From positions 1 through 22,567 of IMG/VR virus record IMGVR_UViG_3300021961_007035: 22,567 nucleotides of DNA; one strand, given 5' to 3'. Both the position numbers and the translations under genes were made by a program. The notes under the pieces are model-generated. The model did no database searches and was not told where the DNA came from. It worked only from the letters and a program-made list of their open reading frames with translations. The DNA is from a virus. Shown here piece by piece: positions 1-4,138 of this stretch (positions within the stretch are counted from its first letter, which is position 1; each line of letters begins with the position of its first letter).

Positions 1-2
1 CA

Positions 3-137
3 GATCCACCTAGGATACCTTTGCCACGGTTGATTGAGAAAGCTCCAGATAACTCTGAAGCTCAAAGATTACTTGGTGGTGAAATAAGGTTATGTGCTCC
101 ATGGGTTGACGATTGTACCCAAGAACCTATAAAATAG
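3..137 (+). CDS. C-terminal end of an unknown protein (partial)
   Basis: The frame is open from the window edge to a TAG stop at 135-137, giving the last 44 residues of a protein that begins upstream. The tail is mixed polar with two Cys (in LCAPW and DDCTQ) and ends EPIK. I see no motif that identifies a family. The stop lies 8 nt before a tRNA relic, so the gene marks the upstream edge of the tRNA cluster. Reality is supported mainly by the open frame and phage-like packing; function unknown. Confidence 0.55.
   Translation, partial: DPPRIPLPRLIEKAPDNSEAQRLLGGEIRLCAPWVDDCTQEPIK
106..133 (+). promoter_or_regulatory. possible sigma70-type promoter
   Basis: TTGACG (106-111) and TATAAA (128-133) are separated by 16 bp. 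It lies at the end of the partial upstream gene and points into the tRNA cluster; a start near 140 would sit just before the tRNA relic. The -10 and spacing are less ideal than at the other promoters here. Confidence 0.35.
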
Positions 138-145
138 AATATATT

Positions 146-204
146 GGGTCTGTAACTCAGTTGGTAGAGGAAATTGTGTCGGAGGTTCAAGTCCTCCCAG
201 ACCC
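146..204 (+). pseudogene. tRNA relic lacking the anticodon arm
   Basis: A 59-nt tRNA-like sequence has a perfect 7-bp acceptor stem (GGGTCTG with CAGACCC), a D arm with the usual AGTTGGTAGAG loop, and a perfect T arm (GGAGG, TTCAAGT, CCTCC at 181-197). Only 10 nt (171-180) lie between D and T arms where about 27 are expected, so the anticodon stem-loop is missing. It cannot decode. The intact acceptor and T arms suggest a recent deletion or retained non-decoding use, for instance as a processing signal. Original identity cannot be told. Confidence 0.7.
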
Positions 205-207
205 TAT

Positions 208-287
208 TGCCGTGGTTCAAGACTTGAGATAAGATCCAGTGGGGCACTTATCAAAGAGAATTGATTTAGATTCACAACCACACGGCA
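208..287 (+). other. possible cloverleaf-like RNA element between tRNAs
   Basis: A 7-bp closing stem (TGCCGTG 208-214 with CACGGCA 281-287) encloses three possible arms: TCAA/TTGA (217-220/224-227), GATAAG/CTTATC (228-233/247-252, 13-nt loop) and GAAT/ATTC (258-261/270-273). Overall size and closing stem are tRNA-like, but it lacks a canonical T loop and a 7-nt anticodon loop, so it is not called a tRNA. It could be a degenerate tRNA, a small RNA or chance. Confidence 0.3.
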
Positions 288-290
288 TTT

Positions 291-383
291 GGAGGATTGG
301 CAGAGTTAGGTTTAATGCAGGGGATTGCTAATCCCCCGATACATGTTATAATGTATCCGTTGGTTCAAATCCAACATCCTCCG
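291..383 (+). tRNA. tRNA-Ser (GCT)
   Basis: Class II tRNA with acceptor GGAGGAT/ATCCTCC, anticodon stem GGGGA/TCCCC enclosing loop TTGCTAA (anticodon GCT), a long variable arm (GATACAT and ATGTATC pair), T arm GTTGG-TTCAAAT-CCAAC and discriminator G, as usual for serine. The 3' CCA is not encoded. It reads AGC/AGU codons. Confidence 0.95.
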
Positions 384-386
384 TAT

Positions 387-460
387 GGGAGATTAGCTCA
401 GTTGGTTAGAGCGCACGACTGATAATCGTGAGGTGCCAAGTTCGAGTCTTGGATTTCCCA
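387..460 (+). tRNA. tRNA-Ile (GAT)
   Basis: A full cloverleaf: acceptor GGGAGAT/ATTTCCC with one G-U pair, D arm GCTCAGTTGGTTAGAGC, anticodon stem CACGA/TCGTG with loop CTGATAA (anticodon GAT), T arm CCAAG-TTCGAGT-CTTGG. No CCA encoded. The promoter at 462 starts immediately after its 3' end. Confidence 0.95.
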
Positions 461-461
461 C

Positions 462-490
462 TTGACAATCAAATCCTGAACTGGTATGAT
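462..490 (+). promoter_or_regulatory. consensus sigma70 promoter before tRNA-Arg
   Basis: TTGACA (462-467), 17-bp spacer, TATGAT (485-490). The elements sit within an inverted repeat (GACAATCA 464-471, TGATTGTT 487-494), a layout shared with the promoter at 1147. The predicted transcript starts near 497 and can fold at its 5' end (ACACG 501-505 with CGTGT 526-530; AGAGG 496-500 with CCTCT 550-554). Nothing codes in 461-582, which I read as promoter plus structured leader for tRNA-Arg. Confidence 0.75.
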
Positions 491-582
491 TGTTAAGAGG
501 ACACGGGCAGCGGAGGTCCAAACTTCGTGTAAGTCCTACCCCTCCCATGCCTCTCATAGAAGCACAAACAGGGAGGTCTCTT

Positions 583-654
583 GGGCTCATAGTTAAGCGG
601 ATATAACCACCGCCTTCTAAGCGGTTGTCCCAGGTTCGATTCCTGGTGAGCCTG
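583..654 (+). tRNA. tRNA-Arg (TCT)
   Basis: Acceptor GGGCTCA/TGAGCCT with a terminal G-U pair, anticodon stem ACCGC/GCGGT with loop CTTCTAA (anticodon TCT), T arm CCAGG-TTCGATT-CCTGG, discriminator G. No encoded CCA. It reads AGA/AGG, codons common in this AT-rich window. Confidence 0.93.
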
Positions 655-660
655 TTGGTT

Positions 661-668
661 TATAAATA
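661..668 (+). promoter_or_regulatory. T4-type late promoter before HNH gene
   Basis: An exact TATAAATA box. By T4 geometry transcription would start near 674-675, about 20 nt before the ATG at 694 and downstream of the 5' arm of the hairpin at 667-693. Confidence 0.7.
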
Positions 669-693
669 GATTAGAATACTTAAGTCTAATTTA
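667..693 (+). promoter_or_regulatory. hairpin abutting the HNH start codon
   Basis: Positions 667-675 (TAGATTAGA) pair with 685-693 (TCTAATTTA) to give a 9-bp stem with one G-U pair and a 9-nt loop, ending at the base before the ATG. In read-through transcripts it would hide the ribosome-binding region. A transcript from the late promoter at 661-668 would lack most of the 5' arm. This matches the known control of T4 homing endonuclease genes such as I-TevI; application here is inference. Confidence 0.5.
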
Positions 694-1002
694 ATGAGTA
701 AACCATATAAACTGATGACGGAAGAAGAGAAATCTGCTTTCAATCAGTATTGTATTCAAAGATGGCGTCAAAGAAAACTTGACGCTGTAGAATACAAAGG
801 TGGAAAATGTGAGAGATGTGGATATGATAAGTATCCAGATGTTCTAGAGTTCCATCATCTTAATCCAACAGAAAAAGAAGCTTCTTGGAATAAGATTCGT
901 CTTTGGAGTTGGGAAAAGATAAAAGCAGAGTTAGATAAATGTTCTATGCTTTGTGCTAACTGTCATCGTGAAGTTCATGTTGAACTTCGTAGTGATATAT
1001 AA
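694..1002 (+). CDS. HNH endonuclease (free-standing, homing-type)
   Basis: A 102-residue protein with the zinc-bound HNH pattern: C39-x2-C42-G, the double His H54-H55 in EFHHLNP, then C87-x2-C90-H91 and H95 in CANCHREVH. This is the usual core of small phage HNH nucleases that cut DNA and promote their own spread. It sits alone between tRNA genes, a common insertion place for such genes in T4-like phages. The start is the ATG right after the hairpin at 667-693; no clear Shine-Dalgarno is visible, consistent with tight control. Catalytic His/Asn positions look intact, so activity is likely; its target site is unknown. Confidence 0.88.
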   Translation: MSKPYKLMTEEEKSAFNQYCIQRWRQRKLDAVEYKGGKCERCGYDKYPDVLEFHHLNPTEKEASWNKIRLWSWEKIKAELDKCSMLCANCHREVHVELRSDI

Positions 1003-1063
1003 AAGTGATAGAGGGTAAGTCACTGTTATATCCTGATGAGGTATATCACACTTACTCCATCTA

Positions 1064-1145
1064 GTCGTTGTGGCGGAATTGGTAGACGCGCTGGGTTTAG
1101 GTTCCAGTAGATTAATCTGTGAAGGTTCAAGTCCTTTCAACGACA
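1064..1145 (+). tRNA. tRNA-Leu (TAG)
   Basis: Class II tRNA: acceptor GTCGTTG/CAACGAC, anticodon stem CTGGG/TCCAG with loop TTTAGGT (anticodon TAG), short variable arm (AGATTAATCT), T arm GAAGG-TTCAAGT-CCTTT with a closing G-T, discriminator A. No encoded CCA. The 60 nt before it (1003-1063) can form a GTAAGT/ACTTAC stem and hold no gene. Confidence 0.93.
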
Positions 1146-1146
1146 C

Positions 1147-1175
1147 TTGACAATCAAACTAAAATAGTTTATGAT
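1147..1175 (+). promoter_or_regulatory. consensus sigma70 promoter before tRNA-Gly-Asn-Val
   Basis: TTGACA (1147-1152), 17-bp spacer, TATGAT (1170-1175), starting 2 nt after tRNA-Leu. A perfect 8-bp inverted repeat (GACAATCA 1149-1156, TGATTGTC 1172-1179) spans both elements. This is the same arrangement as at 462-490. Confidence 0.8.
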
Positions 1176-1183
1176 TGTCATAT

Positions 1184-1222
1184 GGAAAACATAGAGACCA
1201 CCACCACCCCTCTATGTTTTCC
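1184..1222 (+). promoter_or_regulatory. 13-bp hairpin at predicted 5' end of tRNA transcript
   Basis: GGAAAACATAGAG (1184-1196) pairs perfectly with CTCTATGTTTTCC (1210-1222); the 13-nt loop is ACC repeated four times plus C. It begins where the promoter at 1147-1175 should start transcription and ends 4 nt before tRNA-Gly. There is no T-run, so it is not a terminator. It may protect the 5' end or be a small RNA. Confidence 0.6.
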
Positions 1223-1226
1223 ACCT

Positions 1227-1298
1227 GCGGAATTAGTTCAGTGGTAGAACGTCAGCCTTCCAAGCTGAATGTCACCGGTTCGAATCCGGTATTCCGCT
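1227..1298 (+). tRNA. tRNA-Gly (TCC)
   Basis: Acceptor GCGGAAT/ATTCCGC, D arm GTTCAGTGGTAGAAC, anticodon stem CAGC/GCTG region with loop CTTCCAA (anticodon TCC), T arm CACCGG-TTCGAAT-CCGGT, discriminator T. No CCA encoded. It reads GGA/GGG. Confidence 0.95.
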
Positions 1299-1318
1299 CT
1301 GAACCTTAAGGTTCTTAT

Positions 1319-1390
1319 TCCCCTGTGGCGCAGCGGTAGCGCAGTTGACTGTTAATCAATGGGTCGCAAGTTCGAATCTTGCCGGGGGAG
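1319..1390 (+). tRNA. tRNA-Asn (GTT)
   Basis: Acceptor TCCCCTG/CGGGGGA with one G-U pair, D arm GCGCAGCGGTAGCGC, anticodon stem TTGA/TCAA with loop CTGTTAA (anticodon GTT), T arm GCAAG-TTCGAAT-CTTGC, discriminator G. The next bases, 1391-1393, are CCA, so this is the only tRNA in the window with an encoded 3' CCA. tRNA-Val follows with no further gap. Confidence 0.95.
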
Positions 1391-1393
1391 CCA

Positions 1394-1465
1394 GGGCGAT
1401 TAGCGCAGTGGTAGCGCACCTCCTTTACACGGAGAGGGTCGGGGGTTCGAATCCCTCATCGCCCA
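1394..1465 (+). tRNA. tRNA-Val (TAC)
   Basis: Acceptor GGGCGAT/ATCGCCC, D arm GCGCAGTGGTAGCGC, anticodon stem CTCC/GGAG with loop TTTACAC (anticodon TAC), T arm GGGGG-TTCGAAT-CCCTC with one G-T pair, discriminator A. No CCA encoded. Confidence 0.95.
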
Positions 1466-1466
1466 T

Positions 1467-1474
1467 TATAAATA
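1467..1474 (+). promoter_or_regulatory. T4-type late promoter before Dps-like gene
   Basis: An exact TATAAATA box beginning 2 nt after tRNA-Val. By T4 geometry the transcript would start near 1480, leaving only about 7 nt before the ATG at 1487, so a late mRNA would be nearly leaderless. Confidence 0.65.
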
Positions 1475-1486
1475 TTTTTAAAAAAG

Positions 1487-1924
1487 ATGGACGAATTATA
1501 CCAGTCATTACATAAAGCACAAACAAGTCTTTTTTGTTTAATGCAAAAGACATGGGTATATCATTGGAATGTGGTTGGTTCTGATTTTTTTCAACTTCAT
1601 GAAGCATTTGGAGAACAATACACTACAATGCAAACTGAGCTTGATAGATTGACCGAACACATGAGATATCTTCGTATGAAGGCAATCACTCAAATTGAAA
1701 GAGTTGTTGAAACTTCTGAAATTCCAGAAGCAACAGTGAATCCAAATGATAAGTCTATGGTTTCTCAATTGTTATCTGATAATAAAAAAATGATTGACCT
1801 CCTTACATCAGTTATTGAATCAGCAGAAAAATCAAAACAATATACAACTTCAAATATCGCCCAAGATTTGATTGAAACTCATGGTAAATTTGTCTGGATG
1901 TTAAGATCGTATTTAAAGGAATGA
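1487..1924 (+). CDS. Dps/ferritin-like protein
   Basis: A 145-residue, mostly helical protein. Dps proteins form 12-subunit shells that oxidise Fe(II) with peroxide and protect DNA. The first ferroxidase motif is clear: H26-W-N-x-x-G, then F34/F35, L37-H38 and Y45, followed by D53 and E57 in DRLTEH. Against the Listeria Dps ligands (H31, H43, D47, D58, E62) four match, but the D47 equivalent is G42, with E43 next to it. Iron binding may be altered or supplied by E43. Length is near the family norm, without a long basic N-terminal DNA-binding tail. It fits functionally with the peroxiredoxin at 19914. No good Shine-Dalgarno; expression likely from the late promoter at 1467. Confidence 0.8.
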   Translation: MDELYQSLHKAQTSLFCLMQKTWVYHWNVVGSDFFQLHEAFGEQYTTMQTELDRLTEHMRYLRMKAITQIERVVETSEIPEATVNPNDKSMVSQLLSDNKKMIDLLTSVIESAEKSKQYTTSNIAQDLIETHGKFVWMLRSYLKE

Positions 1925-1927
1925 AAA

Positions 1928-2179
1928 ATGATTTCTATAAGATGCAAAGATTGTAATAGAGAAATATCAGGACACCCCACAAAAACAGTAACTTGTGGAT
2001 GTCCTAATATGGCAACAATTCGCGGAGATAAAATTTCTGCAGTTGACTTAAGCCGTGTTGTTATGCTAAACTCTATACAGAAAGAACAGAAATCAAATGT
2101 TCTTTCATCATCCGATCTTGCTTATCAAGAGGCAAGAAGACAGCGCAAAGTTCGTAGATTGGACTTTGAAGTTCGTTAA
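1928..2179 (+). CDS. small zinc-ribbon-like protein, unknown function
   Basis: An 83-residue protein whose first 30 residues hold C6-x2-C9 and C23-G-C25, a likely four-Cys metal site. The C-terminal half is helical and rich in Arg/Lys (EARRQRKVRR). It starts 3 nt after the Dps-like gene with a good Shine-Dalgarno (AAAGGA) inside that gene's end, so the two are probably co-expressed. Basic tail plus metal knuckle would suit nucleic-acid binding, but I do not recognise a named family. Confidence 0.75.
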   Translation: MISIRCKDCNREISGHPTKTVTCGCPNMATIRGDKISAVDLSRVVMLNSIQKEQKSNVLSSSDLAYQEARRQRKVRRLDFEVR

Positions 2180-2186
2180 AAAACCT

Positions 2187-2271
2187 GGAAAGGTGGTCGA
2201 GTGGTTGAAGGCTCCAGTCTTGAAAACTGGCGAAGTGCAAGCTTCCGTGGGTTCGAATCCCACCCTTTCCG
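2187..2271 (+). tRNA. tRNA-Ser (TGA)
   Basis: Class II tRNA: acceptor GGAAAGG/CCTTTCC, D arm GTCGAGTGGTTGAAGGC, anticodon stem CCAGT/ACTGG with loop CTTGAAA (anticodon TGA), variable arm pairing GAAG with CTTC, T arm GTGGG-TTCGAAT-CCCAC, discriminator G. It is the second serine tRNA and reads UCN. Confidence 0.95.
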
Positions 2272-2330
2272 TTTAGATAAATTACAAATTTAATAATTGC
2301 TTAATGAGTGTTACGTAATGAACACATAAG

Positions 2331-2360
2331 TTGACATTGAAATATCTGTGATTATTATAT
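2331..2360 (+). promoter_or_regulatory. probable sigma70 promoter
   Basis: TTGACA (2331-2336) with AT-rich -10 candidates: TTATAT at 2355-2360 (18-bp spacer) or TATATA at 2356-2361 (19 bp). It lies in the 112-nt non-coding gap after tRNA-Ser and drives the small-gene cluster from 2384. Confidence 0.55.
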
Positions 2361-2383
2361 AGTATTATCGCAGGGATAGTCCC

Positions 2384-2533
2384 ATGGATCAACACACCTA
2401 TGATAATTGGGTGAAGATCAAGGCAACTTTCGAAGCCTCTGGCAATACCAATAATATGTTTTATTATAGAGCATGTGAAATTGTAAAAACTAGAAGAGAC
2501 CCTCTGGCAAAGTTTCTTGGAGATGAGAAGTGA
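2384..2533 (+). CDS. 49-aa unknown protein
   Basis: An open frame from ATG 2384 to TGA 2531-2533 encodes a soluble, charged 49-residue protein starting MDQHTYDNW and ending FLGDEK, with a basic patch KTRR. Its stop shares a base with the ATG of the next gene, the coupled arrangement seen throughout the window. It is the first gene after the promoter at 2331. No family recognised. Support is position and coupling; composition is ordinary for a small helical phage protein. Confidence 0.6.
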   Translation: MDQHTYDNWVKIKATFEASGNTNNMFYYRACEIVKTRRDPLAKFLGDEK

Positions 2534-2733
2534 TGGAGCCACCCGATGAATTAGTCAGTCGTTCTGAAGTTCAGGAGATGATTGATGCTGCTATACGAAG
2601 GCACAATCGGAATGCTTCCATTATTTCTATGTGCGTTGGTTGGGTTGTCCTTGCTCTATTTGCTGAAGGACTGCTAAGACTAATCGGAGTTATTCCACCT
2701 ATACTGCCATGGCTCAAAATCACTCTGAATTAA
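2533..2733 (+). CDS. 66-aa single-span membrane protein
   Basis: The protein has a soluble N-terminus (MEPPDELVSRSEVQEMID, basic stretch RRHNRN) followed by a long hydrophobic segment from about residue 29 to 60 (SMCVGWVVLALFAEGLL, then IGVIPPILPW). ATG 2533 overlaps the previous stop; a GTG one codon earlier is possible. Its last 25 nt overlap the next gene. It is part of a run of tiny membrane proteins (2533-3557). No family recognised. Confidence 0.65.
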   Translation: MEPPDELVSRSEVQEMIDAAIRRHNRNASIISMCVGWVVLALFAEGLLRLIGVIPPILPWLKITLN

Positions 2734-3023
2734 TCTACTTAGTTCCTTGGTTTGTTCTTATGGGTATTGCTTTATCTATGATTATTCAGGGGTGGATGAT
2801 TATGAATGCTCATCGTGGATATTCAAAAAGTCCAAAAGTAAAACATCCAGAACTTAACGACGTTAAAGCGGGAGATCCTTTACTCGTGGTTAGATTTACG
2901 CAAGAAGATTTAGACAAGCTTCAACAAAGAGTCACAGAACAAAAAATGATGGAACTATTTGAAGAACCATCAACCTACGAAGACGACGATGATGACGACG
3001 ACGGATTGGTTCATATTCATTGA
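2709..3023 (+). CDS. 104-aa membrane protein with acidic tail
   Basis: An N-terminal membrane span (about residues 9-32, LVPWFVLMGIALSMIIQG) is followed by a soluble region with a helical, charged part (TQEDLDKLQQRVTEQKMME) and a run of seven Asp near the end before GLVHIH. The layout suggests a membrane-anchored cytoplasmic tail able to bind a basic partner or divalent ions. It overlaps the preceding gene by 25 nt. The function is not recognisable. Confidence 0.7.
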   Translation: MAQNHSELIYLVPWFVLMGIALSMIIQGWMIMNAHRGYSKSPKVKHPELNDVKAGDPLLVVRFTQEDLDKLQQRVTEQKMMELFEEPSTYEDDDDDDDGLVHIH

Positions 3024-3036
3024 TTTTCTTTCACAT

Positions 3037-3117
3037 ATGCTCTATATGTTTGTAGCGTTTATGTGTGGACTCATTATGGGATACATTATAGGATTTAGAA
3101 ACGGTGGAGGAATGTAA
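3037..3117 (+). CDS. 26-aa hydrophobic peptide
   Basis: ATG 3037 to TAA 3115-3117 encodes a 26-residue peptide that is almost entirely one membrane span (MLYMFVAFMCGLIMGYIIGF) ending RNGGGM. Its stop overlaps the next ATG (TAATG). It is short, so existence rests on the coupled start/stop and its place among similar genes. Confidence 0.45.
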   Translation: MLYMFVAFMCGLIMGYIIGFRNGGGM

Positions 3118-3248
3118 TGCCACACTTACTTGGTAGATTTTTACTCGTGTTAGCAATCCCTTTTGTGATTGCTACTCTTTATATCGGATCAAAGAAAGGA
3201 GACTACTATGATTCCGAAGACTATAAAGGTAATGGAACCGCCCATTAG
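3117..3248 (+). CDS. 43-aa single-span membrane peptide
   Basis: ATG 3117 overlaps the previous TAA; the frame runs to TAG 3246-3248. A hydrophobic stretch (LLGRFLLVLAIPFVIATLYI, residues 4-23) is followed by a polar tail with KKGDYYDSEDY. A strong Shine-Dalgarno for the next gene lies inside it, and it overlaps that gene by 41 nt in another frame. No family recognised. Confidence 0.5.
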   Translation: MPHLLGRFLLVLAIPFVIATLYIGSKKGDYYDSEDYKGNGTAH

Positions 3249-3432
3249 ACAGCGATTTCATTTCGCAACATCTGCATTTTCAAGAATGTTTGGTGTAGAA
3301 CATGTTACTGCACCAATGATAGATTTCTGTTATAATTGGGCAATCGCAGAACAATCAGCCCCACTTGATTGCTTAAATCACGTAGACATATACTTCAGAA
3401 ACCTATGGGACACTTCGCAGCAGCAGCACTAA
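3208..3432 (+). CDS. 74-aa unknown soluble protein
   Basis: ATG 3208 is chosen because AAAGGAGA precedes it at ideal spacing (about 3196-3203); in-frame codons further upstream lack such a site. The protein (MIPKTIKVMEPP to TSQQQH) is soluble with aromatic-rich segments (FHFATSAF, FCYNWAIAEQ, DIYFRNLW). It overlaps both neighbours, which are membrane peptides. I recognise no family. Confidence 0.65.
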   Translation: MIPKTIKVMEPPIRQRFHFATSAFSRMFGVEHVTAPMIDFCYNWAIAEQSAPLDCLNHVDIYFRNLWDTSQQQH

Positions 3433-3557
3433 ACAATCCAATTATTCTTGGCATCATGTGTTTTAGTCTCATTGGAGTTCCCATCCTAGGTATGTGGGCC
3501 GTTCACAAATACAACTGGCAGCATTGGGCTCCATTTGACAAAGGACACAAGGACTAG
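3405..3557 (+). CDS. 50-aa single-span membrane protein
   Basis: Starting at ATG 3405 the protein reads MGHFAAAALNNP, then one membrane span (about residues 13-32, IILGIMCFSLIGVPILGMWA), then a soluble end with HKYNWQHWAPFDKGHKD. An earlier in-frame start at 3369 would add 12 basic residues but overlaps more of the preceding gene. Its last codons contain a perfect -35 box (3535-3540) of the promoter for tRNA-Pro. No family recognised. Confidence 0.6.
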   Translation: MGHFAAAALNNPIILGIMCFSLIGVPILGMWAVHKYNWQHWAPFDKGHKD

Positions 3558-3563
3558 TATAAT
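3535..3563 (+). promoter_or_regulatory. perfect consensus sigma70 promoter before tRNA-Pro
   Basis: TTGACA (3535-3540), exactly 17 bp, TATAAT (3558-3563): every consensus base is present. The -35 is inside the end of the preceding gene and the -10 follows its stop. Transcription would begin near 3570, 11 nt before tRNA-Pro, and continue into the Phd-like gene and two more tRNAs. Confidence 0.85.
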
Positions 3564-3580
3564 TAGTAGGTAAGAAACAA

Positions 3581-3654
3581 CGGGGTGTGGCGCAGTTTGG
3601 TAGCGCGGATGCTTTGGGAGCATTAGGTCGCAGGTTCGAATCCTGTCACCCCGA
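3581..3654 (+). tRNA. tRNA-Pro (TGG)
   Basis: Acceptor CGGGGTG/CACCCCG, D arm GCGCAGTTTGGTAGCGC, anticodon stem GATGC/GCATT (one G-T) with loop TTTGGGA (anticodon TGG), T arm GCAGG-TTCGAAT-CCTGT, discriminator A. No CCA encoded. Confidence 0.95.
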
Positions 3655-3668
3655 TTCATAAACACTTT

Positions 3669-3908
3669 ATGAAAATGTATCCAGAACTAAACGAACTTCA
3701 ATCATTTACAGTCGAAGAGTTCCAAGCAGATTTTGATAATCTGATAGACAGAGTTGAAAAAGGAGAATCATTTATTATACGTGATGGAAGAAAAAGTGCT
3801 GTAATAGTTCCATACAATGAAACCATAAAGTATGCATTAGATCAACAAAAACCCACTGTGGATGATGAATTGATACACATCCACACAGATCACGAAGAAG
3901 GTTCGTAA
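3669..3908 (+). CDS. Phd/YefM-like antitoxin-fold protein
   Basis: A 79-residue protein whose first 50 residues match the Phd/YefM antitoxin pattern: a short N-terminal strand (FTVEEFQADFDNLIDRVEKG), then SFIIRDGRKSAVIVPY, where these proteins form the dimeric DNA-binding fold. The C-terminal part (residues 55-79) is acidic and His-rich (ELIHIHTDHEE), where a real antitoxin would carry its toxin-binding tail. No toxin gene follows; a tRNA begins 7 nt later. It may neutralise a host toxin, act as a repressor, or have another role; only the fold assignment is reasonably supported. Confidence 0.65.
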   Translation: MKMYPELNELQSFTVEEFQADFDNLIDRVEKGESFIIRDGRKSAVIVPYNETIKYALDQQKPTVDDELIHIHTDHEEGS

Positions 3909-3915
3909 TTTGATT

Positions 3916-3987
3916 GGGAGTATAGCTTAATGGTTAGAGCGCCCTGCTTATAACGGGGTAGTCTGGGTTCAACTCCCAGTACTCCTA
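3916..3987 (+). tRNA. tRNA-Ile (TAT)
   Basis: Acceptor GGGAGTA/TACTCCT with a terminal G-U pair, D arm GCTTAATGGTTAGAGC, anticodon stem CCCTG/CGGGG with loop CTTATAA (anticodon TAT), T arm CTGGG-TTCAACT-CCCAG. A UAU anticodon reads AUA directly; many bacteria instead use a CAU tRNA modified to lysidine. No CCA encoded. Confidence 0.92.
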
Positions 3988-3988
3988 T

Positions 3989-4063
3989 TGCTCCTTTAGC
4001 AATCTGGTGAATGCACCGAACTCATAATTCGGCTAAGGTGGGTTCGATCCCCTCAAGGAGCAT
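3989..4063 (+). tRNA. tRNA-Met (CAT), probably elongator
   Basis: Acceptor TGCTCCT/AGGAGCA, anticodon stem CCGAA/TTCGG with loop CTCATAA (anticodon CAT), T loop TTCGATC. A CAT anticodon can mean elongator Met, initiator Met or lysidine-type Ile. The anticodon stem lacks the three G-C pairs of initiators, and an Ile tRNA for AUA lies directly upstream, so elongator Met is most likely. It starts 1 nt after tRNA-Ile. Confidence 0.85.
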
Positions 4064-4087
4064 AGGACAGAATCAACACTGTCCACC

Positions 4088-4116
4088 TTGACTTCTTCAA
4101 GTCAAACCCTTATAAT
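4088..4116 (+). promoter_or_regulatory. sigma70 promoter
   Basis: TTGACT (4088-4093), 17-bp spacer, TATAAT (4111-4116). It lies in the gap between tRNA-Met and the gene at 4139. Confidence 0.75.
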
Positions 4117-4138
4117 ACTAAGGTCAACATTCAAAACA

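Noticed and set aside
393-590. Minus-strand open frame of 65 codons across tRNA-Ile and the following gap
   Set aside because: It runs antisense through a tRNA and a promoter and its protein has no family features; the same holds for the other minus-strand frames.
1034-1041. CTGATGAG, the core of hammerhead ribozymes, before tRNA-Leu
   Set aside because: The matching GAAA core and the required stems are not present nearby.
3989-4063. CAT tRNA as lysidine-type Ile or initiator Met
   Set aside because: An AUA-reading Ile tRNA lies directly upstream, and the anticodon stem lacks the three G-C pairs of initiators; elongator Met is preferred, not proven.
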